A DNA stretch of 64,000 nt from the NCBI RefSeq assembly GCF_036983985.1, contig NZ_JALAHQ010000003.1:124001-188000 (forward strand), written 5' to 3'. Below are positions 52,836 to 62,217 of this stretch, one piece after another (within the stretch, counting starts at the first letter, position 1; every line of letters starts with the position of its first letter). Source of the DNA: Alishewanella metallidurans. Lineage in GTDB: Bacteria > Pseudomonadota > Gammaproteobacteria > Enterobacterales > Alteromonadaceae. A program made the position numbers and the translations under genes. The notes under the pieces are model-generated. The model was not told where the DNA came from. It was given only the letters and a program-made list of their open reading frames with translations, and did no database searches.

Positions 52836-52991
52836 CTTATTATCCTTGTGCTCATTTTCGCTTAGTCTGATACAGGAAGGCTCACATCACCATAGTACTA
52901 AGGTACAGGTTAAAAATTCTGCGTTTAGGCCTACAGTAACCCTAGATAAATAAAAACAAGATATGCGAACACAAACAGCAGGAGAGCCAAC

Positions 52992-55238
52992 ATGGCCAAT
53001 AATTATAAGATTAATGCAACGCACAAGTTTAGCCGTACCTTACTCAAGCCTAGTTTAGTTGCCTTAGCTATTAGTGGTTGTTTTGCCGGCACAGTGCTAG
53101 CGCAAGAAACTGCCAAAGGCGCCGATGACGTTAAGTTAGAGCGTATTGAAGTAACCGCTCGTCGTACTGTAGAAAATTTGCAAGAAGTGCCGGTTGCTGT
53201 AACCTCATTAGGTGAAGAAGAATTAGCGCAGCGCGGTATGGACAATATTACGGCTGTCGCGCAGTTTTCACCCAATACCACCTTGCAAGTATCGCGCGGC
53301 ACAAATAGTACGCTAACGGCCTATATCCGTGGTATTGGCCAACAAGATCCACTATGGGGTTTTGAACCCGGCGTGGGTATCTACATTGATGATGTTTACA
53401 TGGCGCGACCTCAGGGCGCGGCGTTAGACGTATATGACGTGGAACGCATAGAAGTATTGCGTGGCCCGCAAGGTACCTTGTATGGTCGTAACACTATTGG
53501 TGGTGCAGTAAAATATGTCACTAAGCAACTTACCGGCGAGAATGAATTCGCCGTTCGTGGCACCTTAGGTACTAAAAGTCAGCGTGATTTGAAAATTTCT
53601 GGTCAAACGGCGTTAGCAGATAACCTGTTTATTAGCGGTGCTTTTGCTACCTTTAATCGTGATGGTTTTGGTAAGTTTCTTAACACCGGCGATGACAACT
53701 ACAATAAAGAGTTAATGACTGGACGTGTAAGCGTACAGTGGAATGTCGCAGACAATTTCCGTTTAGCGTTAAATGCCGATAAAACGGTAGATGAATCTAA
53801 TCCGCGTGGCGGCTTTCGTTTATTCCCTAGTGCTTTAGCACCTAACGATATCCAATCTAATAGCGTATATGACGCCAACATCAGTATGCCGGTAACAAAC
53901 AAGGTAGAAACTGAAGGCCAGTCACTTACCATGACGCTAGATTTGTCAGAGAATTGGACACTTAAGTCGGTTACTGCACATCGTGAAGGTAAAACCGATA
54001 CCAATATCGATTTTGACTCAACAACCTTCCCTACACTGGATATCCCCGCATTTTATGAAGATACGCAGGTATCTCAAGAGTTACAGCTGATGTACAGTGA
54101 TGACAAGCTGAAGGTCGCTTCGGGGCTATATTACTACGACGGCGAAGCCTGCGGTGCCTTTGGTCAGGTAGTTTATGGCGCTAGCACTACAGAAAACGGT
54201 GGCTGTGTGCAAACCGATAGTATTGCCGCTTATGCACAGGGTTCGTATCAGCTAGATGATAAATGGTCTTTAACCTTTGGTGGTCGTTATACCAAAGATG
54301 ACAAAGAGGCCGATGTTTACCGTTATGTTTATGCCGGTTATAAATTCCCACGTGACCCTAACGGCGTTTATTTAGCTACGCAAACTGAATTTACTGGTAA
54401 AGAAAGCTTTAGCCACTTTTCGCCGCGTATCGGCGCAGAGTATCAGTATAGTCGTGACTTAATGCTGTATGGTAGCTATACCGATGGCTTTAAATCAGGT
54501 GGCTTTGATATGCGAGCCAACCAAGCTATTAACCCAGATGCAAGCAAGCCTTACCAAGAAGAAACGGTTGATACCTTTGAATTAGGTATGAAGAGTGAAT
54601 GGTTAGACCAACGATTACGTGTTAACGCGTCGGTGTTTATGTCATCTTACGATGATATGCAGGTAACGGTGCAGCGTGCGGTTGAAACGTCACCGGGTGT
54701 TGTTACTGTTGCATCACAAGTACTAAACGCGGCCAGTGCTGATATTAACGGTGTGGAATTAGAAGCTCAGTTTGCCGTTACTAACGACTTTGAACTTAGC
54801 ATGATTGTCGGTTACTTAGATGCCAGCTTCAATAAAGTAGAGTTTTTTGACCCCACTCAGCAAAAAGTAGTTGATGTATCTAACGTGTGGGCCTTTGCTA
54901 ACACACCGGAGTTAACTGCAACCTTAGCGGGTAAATACAGCATTGCGACTGAAATTGGTGAATTTGTTATTACCGCGAATATGGCACATCGTAGTGAAAC
55001 GCAAATTTTTGAAGTGCCATCGGTGCTAGATTACGGCGGTTACAGCGTATTTAATGCCGGTGTAAATTGGTACTCAAATGATGGCCATTGGGACGTTGCT
55101 CTGCAGGGCAAAAACTTAGGTGACAAACAAGCGCGTATCGCGGGCTACAACTTTGCTGGCCCGGCACTTGATAACTCGGTATTGGGTTTTTATATTGACC
55201 CACGCACCATTAGCTTAAGTGTTGGTTACCGTTTCTAA
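52992..55238 (+). CDS. TonB-dependent receptor beside the GntP/esterase genes
   Basis: Outer-membrane receptor of 748 residues. A long N-terminal region carries a signal peptide (SLVALAISGCFAGTVLAQ), a TonB box-like IEVTARR, and a plug (ENLQEVPVAVTSLGEEEL, YIRGIGQQDP, EVLRGPQGTLYGRNTIGGAV). A barrel ends SVGYRF. This plug type is common in receptors for organic acids and complex substrates rather than siderophores. It is divergent from the GntP-esterase pair, sharing a 156-base regulatory region, and precedes the CrbR-like regulator by 67 bases. The substrate is unproven. Confidence 0.88.
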   Translation: MANNYKINATHKFSRTLLKPSLVALAISGCFAGTVLAQETAKGADDVKLERIEVTARRTVENLQEVPVAVTSLGEEELAQRGMDNITAVAQFSPNTTLQVSRGTNSTLTAYIRGIGQQDPLWGFEPGVGIYIDDVYMARPQGAALDVYDVERIEVLRGPQGTLYGRNTIGGAVKYVTKQLTGENEFAVRGTLGTKSQRDLKISGQTALADNLFISGAFATFNRDGFGKFLNTGDDNYNKELMTGRVSVQWNVADNFRLALNADKTVDESNPRGGFRLFPSALAPNDIQSNSVYDANISMPVTNKVETEGQSLTMTLDLSENWTLKSVTAHREGKTDTNIDFDSTTFPTLDIPAFYEDTQVSQELQLMYSDDKLKVASGLYYYDGEACGAFGQVVYGASTTENGGCVQTDSIAAYAQGSYQLDDKWSLTFGGRYTKDDKEADVYRYVYAGYKFPRDPNGVYLATQTEFTGKESFSHFSPRIGAEYQYSRDLMLYGSYTDGFKSGGFDMRANQAINPDASKPYQEETVDTFELGMKSEWLDQRLRVNASVFMSSYDDMQVTVQRAVETSPGVVTVASQVLNAASADINGVELEAQFAVTNDFELSMIVGYLDASFNKVEFFDPTQQKVVDVSNVWAFANTPELTATLAGKYSIATEIGEFVITANMAHRSETQIFEVPSVLDYGGYSVFNAGVNWYSNDGHWDVALQGKNLGDKQARIAGYNFAGPALDNSVLGFYIDPRTISLSVGYRF

Positions 55239-55253
55239 TTAAGAAAACCCTTG

Positions 55254-55271
55254 CCGGGGCGCAAGCCCCGG
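55254..55271 (+). terminator. Strong hairpin between the TonB receptor and the regulator
   Basis: CCGGGGC-GCAA-GCCCCGG. There is no T-run, so it may only weaken read-through from the receptor gene into the regulator gene, which begins at 55306. Confidence 0.55.
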
Positions 55272-55305
55272 TACATTATGGGCCAAAAGGCTCAGAACTG
55301 AATTT

Positions 55306-55947
55306 ATGATTGCTTTAATTGCTGACGACCACCCACTATTTCGCGTTGCTTTAGCTCAAGCCTGCGCCAATATTCTTGGTAATGATGCGCTATTATTACA
55401 AGCGCAAAGCATGCAACAACTATGGCCACTACTGCGCGCTCACCCCGATACTAACTTTATATTTCTTGACTTAAAAATGCCCGGTAGCGATGGTTTTACT
55501 GGCTTAACTGCGCTGCGCACAGAATACCCCGATGTGCCGGTTATTATGGTATCGGCAGAAGAAGACCCGGTTATTATTAAACAAGCACTGACACTGGGTG
55601 CTGCAGCTTATATTCCTAAATCTGTACCGCTTGAAATGCTGTCTGAAGCCATCGCCGCAGTATTAAACGGCGACAGCTGGTTACCTGCTGAGCTAGTAGC
55701 AGATGTTAATAGTGCGGTGCCACTGATTGATGAAGACTTTGCCCAGCGCTTAGAGCAACTAACCCCGCAGCAGTTTAGAGTATTAAAAATGATTGCTGAC
55801 GGCTTGCTAAATAAGCAAATTGCTTATGAAATGAATGTACAAGAAACCACGGTAAAGCAGCATGTTTCGGCGATATTGCGCAAGCTAGACGTTAACAACC
55901 GAACGCTTGCGGGTATCTTGTTTGAAAAGCTACGTTTACCTAGTTAG
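55306..55947 (+). CDS. LuxR-type response regulator (CrbR-like)
   Basis: A 213-residue regulator. The receiver domain has the acidic pair ADDHP, a phosphoacceptor Asp55 in FLDLKMPGSDGF and a lysine in AYIPKS. The C-terminal LuxR/NarL helix-turn-helix is LLNKQIAYEMNVQETTVKQHVSAILRKL. It is convergent with, and probably the partner of, the SSF-hybrid kinase; the stops are 2 bases apart. In Vibrio the comparable CrbSR pair controls acetate use, so a short-chain acid target is likely. Confidence 0.88.
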   Translation: MIALIADDHPLFRVALAQACANILGNDALLLQAQSMQQLWPLLRAHPDTNFIFLDLKMPGSDGFTGLTALRTEYPDVPVIMVSAEEDPVIIKQALTLGAAAYIPKSVPLEMLSEAIAAVLNGDSWLPAELVADVNSAVPLIDEDFAQRLEQLTPQQFRVLKMIADGLLNKQIAYEMNVQETTVKQHVSAILRKLDVNNRTLAGILFEKLRLPS

Positions 55948-55949
55948 TA

Positions 55950-58900
55950 CTAACGCAGTAATCGGGTAAACAGCCGCTTTAGTGCCACAGGCTTTAATGG
56001 TTTAAGTAAAAAGTAAAAGCCGGCGTTTAGTGCATGTTCACGAATAGCTTCGCTATGATCAGCAGAATGAATAATTACCGGTATTGTTAGCGCAAATTGT
56101 GCAACCAGCTTGTTGGCCACTTCTACGCCCATTTCGTTGTTATCTAAATGATAGTCAAACAACAGTAAATCAGGCTTTAAGCCTTGCGCTAAGGCAAGTT
56201 CTGCCTCTGCGGGTAAGCCAACCGCAGTCACATCGGCGTGCCAGCTGCGTAGCAATTCGGTAACTGCGCTGCGTAGTTGCGGTTCATTGTCTAATAACAA
56301 AATGGTTTTGCCAGCAAAGCTGGCGGCGATATTAGGCTGGTGTATGCTACGGATAACGGCAGGCGCAGTGGTGGCTAGCGGTAACTGAATGCTAAAGCAG
56401 CTGCCTTTGCCAACTTCAGACTGTAATTTCAAGTTGTGACCAAGAATACCGGTAATACGGTTGGCTATGGCTAAACCTAAGCCTAAACCACGTTGATCTT
56501 GTTGTTCACCTTGTTGAAACTCATCAAAAATACGCAGTTGCTCGTTTTCAGCTATGCCGATACCGGTATCAAGCACACAGATGCGTATATCGCTACCACA
56601 GCGTTTTACGCCAAGCAACACCTTACCGGTGGTGGTGTAACGAATAGCATTGGCTAATAGGTTTTGCACTACGCGCTTTAGTAGTTTTCTATCGGTGCTA
56701 ACCGCTAGTTTTGACGGGATGTAATGCAGTTTTAAGCCTTTTTCTGCCGCCAGTATTGCCGCATCACGCGCAATATCATCTAATAAGGCATGCAAGCTAA
56801 TGCTTTGCACATTAGCGGTTATTACTCCAGAGTCGAGCTTAGTCAGTTCTAAAATTGCGCCTAATAGTTCTTCGGCCGAATTTAATGAGCTAATTAAATT
56901 TTGACTTAGCTGCTTTAGCTCCGGTGTTGTTTGTTGGTCGCGCAGTAAGCTGGCGAATAATGCCGAGGCATTAAAGGGCTGCATTAAATCATGGCTGGCT
57001 GCGGCAAAAAAACGAGTTTTCGCTTGGGTACTTTCTTCAATTTTTTGTTGGGCTAATTGCAGTTGCTGGTTTAATTGCTGCAATGCTTGAGTGCGTTCTG
57101 TTACGCGCTGTTCAAGCTGTTGTTGCGTATCAATAAAGGCGCTTACGTCGCTATAGGTAGTAACAAAGCCACCACCGGGCAACGGATTACCTTGCATTTC
57201 TAGTACGCTACCATTTTGCTGGCGGCGCTGAAATTTATAGGCACTACCTTGTTTTAAATAACTTAAACGCTTTTGAATTTCAGCGTCGATATTGTCGCTA
57301 TCAATGAGGCCACGTTCAAGGTTGTAACGAATAACATCGGCTACCGGTTTGCCAACTTCAACTAAACCCGTGGGGTAGCTAAACATATCAATATAACGCT
57401 GATTCCAGGCAATTAGGCGAAGATCAGCATCTACTACGCTAATACCTTGACTAATGTTATCGATAGTTGAGCGCAGCAGGGCTTGGTTAAACTGAAATAC
57501 TTGGCTGGCTTCGTCAACAAAACGTGCGACGGATTCAAGCGGTAACGACGCATGGCGGCCACTGGCATCCATAATTAAGCGCATTGAAGCGCCACCGACT
57601 ACGGCCGCTAGGCTGCGTTCGGCTGCTTGCAGTAGGTTAGCTGGAGCAAGCTGCTGTAACTCGTGAGGCTCTTTTAAATTGCGCTGTAATAAGCGCTGTG
57701 CTTCTTTATCACCCGCAAAACGTTTTACTAATAAATAACAATCTTGCACCGATAAATTGAGTGGTCGAGTAGGTTGGCTGCTCACTTGAGTGCGTAAAAA
57801 CCGCCCACTTTCTAGCCATTCGCCAACGCGGGTAACACTAAAACGACTAACCAATACAACCAATAAACAGTTTAAGCTGAGGCTAACTAGCGTACCTATG
57901 CTGATAACATCGGCATCTAAGCCAAATAGGTGGTGGGGGGCTAAGTAACTAATACCAAAAGGCCCTTGCGCTAACCACGCTTGGCCAATTAACCCGGCCC
58001 GGCTTAGTTCGGGCAGTAAAATAATGTAGGCCCAAGCGATAGCGCCACCACACAAGCCGGCAATAGCGCCTTGGCGGTTAATATTGCGGCTAAGTAAGCC
58101 CAGAATTAATACCGGAGCCAGTTGTGCTACTAAAGCAAATGCCATTAGCCCTAATTGCGCTAAGCCTGTGGCAGTGCCAATCCAGCGATAATAGACATAG
58201 CCCAATGCCATTACCGCAAGCATAGTAATGCGGCGCAGAGTGGCAATTTTAATATGTTTAGCCGGTGTTGGCTGATTAGCTGGCGTGCGATAAATTAGCG
58301 GTGCTAATAGCTCGTTGGTAATCATAATGCCTAGCACTACAGTAGCCACCACCACCATACTGGTTGCGGCAGAAAACCCACCAAGGTAGGCCAGCAATGC
58401 CATATCGGTACGCTGCGCAGCTAGTGGTAGTTGTAGCAATACCAAATCAATATTGGCATCGGCACCCAGCAGCATTACCCCGGCTAGCGCCAGCGGTAGA
58501 GTAAACATGCCCATTAGCAGTAAATAGAGTGGAAAAATCCAGCGGGCACTGCGCAAATGGCCAAGATGTTGGCCTTCAACAAAGGTTACATGAAACTGGC
58601 GTGGTAAGCATAAGGTAGCGGCAAAACCCAATAATACGTGCAGCCAGTAAGTGTGTGTTGGCGCTGCCTGTTGTTGCACTTGTTGCACCGCGTTACTTTG
58701 GCCGGCAAGCTGAAAAATTTGTGCTACGCCATCATACATGCCCCAAAACACGAAAGAGGCAATGGCTAACAGGGCTAATAGTTTTACTAAGGATTCAAAG
58801 GCGATGGCCGTCATTAAGCCAGGGTTAGGTTGATGCGCCTTAGCGCCTTTGCTAACAAATAGTAGCGCAAATACTGCCATCCATAAACTAACGTAAAGGC

Positions 58901-59408
58901 CGGTATCGGCATACCAAGCGTCGTTAGGTGCGCTCACCACCAGCGTGTTAATACTGGTTGAAACGGCTTGCAGCTGCAGTGCAATGTAAGGAATAACCGA
59001 CATCAGTAAAATGAGGGTGGTAATAACCGCTAGTAAGCGCGAGTGGCCAAAGCGGGTGGCGATAAAGTCGGCGATAGAAGTAATGCGATAACGCCGACAG
59101 GCAATAGCAATATGGGCTACTAGCTTAAAACCAAACCAAAACAGAATGAATGAGCCGATGTAGGTTGGCGGCATCCACCAACCGTTAACCGCGGCTTGGG
59201 CGGTAACACCATAAAATGCCCACGAGGTGCAATAAATAGATAAGGCAAAGCTAAATACCCAAGGTGCGAGCGGATGCTTGCTATTAATGCGCCGGCCAAA
59301 GTGACCAACGCTAAATAAAATTAGCAAATAGATTAACGAAAGCGCAGCAATGGTGCCAATACCTATGCTGCTACCGGTTAAATTCATAAACTCAGGCGCT
59401 GTGATCAT
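55950..59408 (-). CDS. SSF-domain hybrid sensor histidine kinase (CrbS-like)
   Basis: A 1152-residue sensor. The N-terminal 500 residues are a sodium:solute-symporter-like domain with about thirteen helices. A PAS domain follows (LLRSTIDNISQGISVVDADLRLIAWNQRYIDMF), then a coiled segment, then a HisKA helix with His806 in SHDLMQPFNAS, and a HATPase domain (DTGIGIAENEQLRIFDEFQQGE, GLGLGLAIAN). A C-terminal receiver carries Asp1085 in LLLFDYHLDNNEMG. CrbS/CbrA relatives sense a solute through the symporter part. It starts 42 bases after the 3-hydroxybutyrate dehydrogenase on the same strand. Confidence 0.92.
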   Translation of the reverse strand: MITAPEFMNLTGSSIGIGTIAALSLIYLLILFSVGHFGRRINSKHPLAPWVFSFALSIYCTSWAFYGVTAQAAVNGWWMPPTYIGSFILFWFGFKLVAHIAIACRRYRITSIADFIATRFGHSRLLAVITTLILLMSVIPYIALQLQAVSTSINTLVVSAPNDAWYADTGLYVSLWMAVFALLFVSKGAKAHQPNPGLMTAIAFESLVKLLALLAIASFVFWGMYDGVAQIFQLAGQSNAVQQVQQQAAPTHTYWLHVLLGFAATLCLPRQFHVTFVEGQHLGHLRSARWIFPLYLLLMGMFTLPLALAGVMLLGADANIDLVLLQLPLAAQRTDMALLAYLGGFSAATSMVVVATVVLGIMITNELLAPLIYRTPANQPTPAKHIKIATLRRITMLAVMALGYVYYRWIGTATGLAQLGLMAFALVAQLAPVLILGLLSRNINRQGAIAGLCGGAIAWAYIILLPELSRAGLIGQAWLAQGPFGISYLAPHHLFGLDADVISIGTLVSLSLNCLLVVLVSRFSVTRVGEWLESGRFLRTQVSSQPTRPLNLSVQDCYLLVKRFAGDKEAQRLLQRNLKEPHELQQLAPANLLQAAERSLAAVVGGASMRLIMDASGRHASLPLESVARFVDEASQVFQFNQALLRSTIDNISQGISVVDADLRLIAWNQRYIDMFSYPTGLVEVGKPVADVIRYNLERGLIDSDNIDAEIQKRLSYLKQGSAYKFQRRQQNGSVLEMQGNPLPGGGFVTTYSDVSAFIDTQQQLEQRVTERTQALQQLNQQLQLAQQKIEESTQAKTRFFAAASHDLMQPFNASALFASLLRDQQTTPELKQLSQNLISSLNSAEELLGAILELTKLDSGVITANVQSISLHALLDDIARDAAILAAEKGLKLHYIPSKLAVSTDRKLLKRVVQNLLANAIRYTTTGKVLLGVKRCGSDIRICVLDTGIGIAENEQLRIFDEFQQGEQQDQRGLGLGLAIANRITGILGHNLKLQSEVGKGSCFSIQLPLATTAPAVIRSIHQPNIAASFAGKTILLLDNEPQLRSAVTELLRSWHADVTAVGLPAEAELALAQGLKPDLLLFDYHLDNNEMGVEVANKLVAQFALTIPVIIHSADHSEAIREHALNAGFYFLLKPLKPVALKRLFTRLLR

Positions 59409-59449
59409 TTTTTCTGTTGCTCGATTGTGCCTGAGTTTTTAATGCTGGG

Positions 59450-60199
59450 CTAGCGCGCTGTCCAGCCACCATCTAGTACTAACGTTTGTGCCGTCATATG
59501 CCGAGCTGCGTCACTGCATAAAAACGCCGTAGTAGCGGCAATTTCATCAACGCCAATAAAGGCTTTTTGTGGCATAGGGGCCAGCATAATTTGTTCAATT
59601 ACTTGCTGCTCGGTTAAGTTGTGCTCTTTTGCTTGCGCTGCTATTTGTTGCTCTACTAGCGGCGTTTTAACATAGGCAGGGCAAACGGTGTTAATCGTAA
59701 AATTTTTGTCGGCGTTTTCTAACGCAACCACCTTACTAAAACCGAGTAAACCATGCTTGGCGGCTACATAGGCCGATTTAAACGGCGATGCTATTAACGC
59801 ATGAATAGAGCCTATATTAATAATACGGCCAAAATTACGCTCGCGCATACCCGGCAGTAAGGCGCGGCTGAGCATGGCAGGCCCGGTTAGCATAACGTTT
59901 AATAGCATCTGCCATTTTTCTGGTGGAAAATCTTCCAAGCGTGCGACATGTTGAATACCAGCATTATTAACTAACACATCAATATTATATTGCGCGGCAC
60001 AGCGCGCGATAGAATCGGCATTAGTAACATCCAGCAAGATGCCTTCGGCGTGATAACCAAGCTGCTTTAGCTGTGCGACTTTAGTGTCGATACTTGCTTG
60101 GTGTAAATCAGCAATAATGACCTGGTGCTGTTGCTCAGCAAAATGGCTAGCAATAGCAAAACCAATGCCTCCAGTGCCACCTGTAATTAGAATTTGCAT
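59450..60199 (-). CDS. bdhA: 3-Hydroxybutyrate dehydrogenase
   Basis: Short-chain dehydrogenase of 249 residues that oxidises (R)-3-hydroxybutyrate to acetoacetate with NAD+. The cofactor motif is TGGTGGIGF, with NNAG near residue 78 and a catalytic Ser131, Tyr144, Lys148. Landmarks specific to this enzyme are GIQHVARLEDFPPEKW and VCPAYVKTPLVEQQI. It lies just upstream of the SSF-hybrid kinase on the same strand, so the kinase probably controls or senses its pathway. Confidence 0.92.
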   Translation of the reverse strand: MQILITGGTGGIGFAIASHFAEQQHQVIIADLHQASIDTKVAQLKQLGYHAEGILLDVTNADSIARCAAQYNIDVLVNNAGIQHVARLEDFPPEKWQMLLNVMLTGPAMLSRALLPGMRERNFGRIINIGSIHALIASPFKSAYVAAKHGLLGFSKVVALENADKNFTINTVCPAYVKTPLVEQQIAAQAKEHNLTEQQVIEQIMLAPMPQKAFIGVDEIAATTAFLCSDAARHMTAQTLVLDGGWTAR

Positions 60200-60433
60200 G
60201 CGGTTAACTCCCGTAACTATGATATCGCCTATGTTAGAAGCGCTAATGTGTTACAACAACGCTACTTTAGTGCTATGCACCTTGTGTTATTAAACTGGTT
60301 TTGACCTGTTGATCCTATAGCTAACTTAGAGCATGATAAGTCCGCACTGCTGATGGCATAAGGGGTAAGCATTTAACGTTACATTACGACCATCAGCACT
60401 TCTCAAATTAATGATCAGAATAAAGAGTAGTTT

Positions 60434-61141
60434 ATGACTTCAGCGCAAAAGATTGTGCCGCTAAATAAAGAGCAGCACGCGACAACAAAAATTAACAACA
60501 ATAATGCCTTTTCTCATATTGATAACGAACATTTATTGCCGGTAGTGGTGCATGAGTTTGTGGTAGCGGGCGCCGAGTTTCCCATTGTATTTGTGAAAAG
60601 CGAAGATACGTTTCAAGCGGTAGCTATGTTGGGTTTGGCAACAAAACAGAATTTGTTTATGCAAGATAACCAATGGCAAGCGCTGTATGTGCCACGCGCA
60701 ATTCGTAATTACCCGCTACTGCTAGTGCAAGAACAACAAGACAGTGAGCGCTTATTAATCGCATTAGATGAAAACTCTGAGCGTGTTAGCCAGGCTGAAG
60801 GTAATGCGTTATTCAATGAAGATGGCAGCGAAAGTGAGTTTTTAACTTATCGTAAGCAACAAATGTCAGATTACATTGAAATGGGTGTAGTAACCCGTAA
60901 CTTTGTGGCTAAATTACAAAGCTTAGATTTAATTCAGGAGCAAACGCTTACATTAACGATTAATGGTGAAGAGCGCCGTATTAACGGTATTTATCTTATC
61001 GACGAGAAAAAGCTGAATGAATTAAATGACGAGGCCTTTCTAGATCTACGTAAAAGTGGTTACCTCACTGCAATCTATGCTCAGCTTATGTCGCTACAGC
61101 ATACGCAAAAATTAGTTAAAAAATCCGCAGAAGCCAGCTAG
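60434..61141 (+). CDS. SapC-family protein in the GlcNAc operon
   Basis: A 235-residue SapC-type protein. Typical features are VPLNKEQHATTKI, FPIVFVKSEDTFQAVAMLGL and NLFMQDNQWQALYVPRAIRNYPLLL. SapC proteins sit next to TonB receptors and sugar genes in marine gammaproteobacteria; their function is not established. It has no signal peptide. The 234-base gap before it holds no gene and no operator I could identify with confidence. Confidence 0.82.
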   Translation: MTSAQKIVPLNKEQHATTKINNNNAFSHIDNEHLLPVVVHEFVVAGAEFPIVFVKSEDTFQAVAMLGLATKQNLFMQDNQWQALYVPRAIRNYPLLLVQEQQDSERLLIALDENSERVSQAEGNALFNEDGSESEFLTYRKQQMSDYIEMGVVTRNFVAKLQSLDLIQEQTLTLTINGEERRINGIYLIDEKKLNELNDEAFLDLRKSGYLTAIYAQLMSLQHTQKLVKKSAEAS

Positions 61142-61195
61142 TTTGGTACTTTAGGCAGCAGCAACGGCTGCTGCTGTCATTATAGGGAAGAATGA

Positions 61196-62194
61196 ATGAG
61201 TAACAGTATCATGGCGTTAGAGGCTAGAGAAGCGCCTCAGCGTATTGCTGAACAGTTAGCTGCCAATGCTAATCTGGTAGAACAGATTGTGACGGCTATT
61301 TCTGAGCGCGCGCCTAAATTCGTCTATATGGTTGGTCGGGGGTCGTCTGACCATGCTGGTGTGTTTGCAAAATATCTAATTGAAATTGAAGTTGGTTTGC
61401 CAGTATCGGCGGCCGCGCCATCAATCGCTAGTGTATACAATAAGTCTCTGCAACTTAAAGATGCGTTGGTTTTAGTGATCTCTCAATCAGGCCGCAGCCC
61501 AGATATTCTTGCCCAAGTTGATATGGCCAAGCGCAGTGGTGCCATGGTAGTGGCATTGGTAAATGACACTAGTTCACCGCTAGCAGAGCAAGCGCATTAT
61601 GCGCTGCCGTTAAATGTTGGTACAGAAAAAGCAGTAGCCGCCACCAAAAGTTATTTAGCAACATTAAGCGCCATTTTACACTTGGTATCGGTTTGGTCCG
61701 GTAACAAGGCGCTACAGCAAGCTGTGCAACAGTTGCCACAGACGTTGGCTAAAGCAATTGAGTTACCGCCGCAATTAACTGCTGCAGCGTTAGAAAACGT
61801 CGCGCATTTAGTCGTGTTAGGTCGCGGTTTCGGTTATGCCATTTCGCGGGAGATCGCACTAAAACTTAAAGAAGTTTGCGGTATTCATGCTGAAGCGTTC
61901 TCTAGTGCCGAGTTTTTACATGGCCCCGTCACCTTAGTTAAACATCCTTTTACTATTGTTGATGTTACGGTGGCTGATGAAAGCTTGAGTGCGCATCGTA
62001 GCCAGATTGATGATGTGCGCCGCCGTGGCGCTACTATAATTCCGCTGCATCATAACGGTGTTGATGCGTATAACCGAGTATTGCCTTTAGTAATTTTACA
62101 GCGGTTTTATTTAGATGTAGAAGTGGTTGCACGTAGCAGAGGAATAAACCCTGATGCGCCACCGGGCTTAAATAAAGTAACTAAAACGGTTTAA
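61196..62194 (+). CDS. nagB-II: Glucosamine-6-phosphate deaminase, SIS type (NagB-II)
   Basis: A 332-residue protein with two SIS domains. Substrate motifs are MVGRGSSDHAG and SQSGRSPDILAQ in the first domain and LGRGFGYAISREIALKLKE in the second; the C-terminal stretch SRGINPDAPPGLNKVTKT carries the lysine. It is the alternative deaminase used in Shewanella-type pathways, converting glucosamine-6-P to fructose-6-P and ammonia. It stands between SapC and nagA. Confidence 0.92.
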   Translation: MSNSIMALEAREAPQRIAEQLAANANLVEQIVTAISERAPKFVYMVGRGSSDHAGVFAKYLIEIEVGLPVSAAAPSIASVYNKSLQLKDALVLVISQSGRSPDILAQVDMAKRSGAMVVALVNDTSSPLAEQAHYALPLNVGTEKAVAATKSYLATLSAILHLVSVWSGNKALQQAVQQLPQTLAKAIELPPQLTAAALENVAHLVVLGRGFGYAISREIALKLKEVCGIHAEAFSSAEFLHGPVTLVKHPFTIVDVTVADESLSAHRSQIDDVRRRGATIIPLHHNGVDAYNRVLPLVILQRFYLDVEVVARSRGINPDAPPGLNKVTKTV

Positions 62195-62217
62195 TCTAAC
62201 ATAGTGGTATTAAGCGC

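Noticed and set aside
60200..60433. NagR/NagC operator upstream of the GlcNAc operon
   Set aside because: No palindrome of convincing length or match to a known NagR/NagC site could be picked out by eye.
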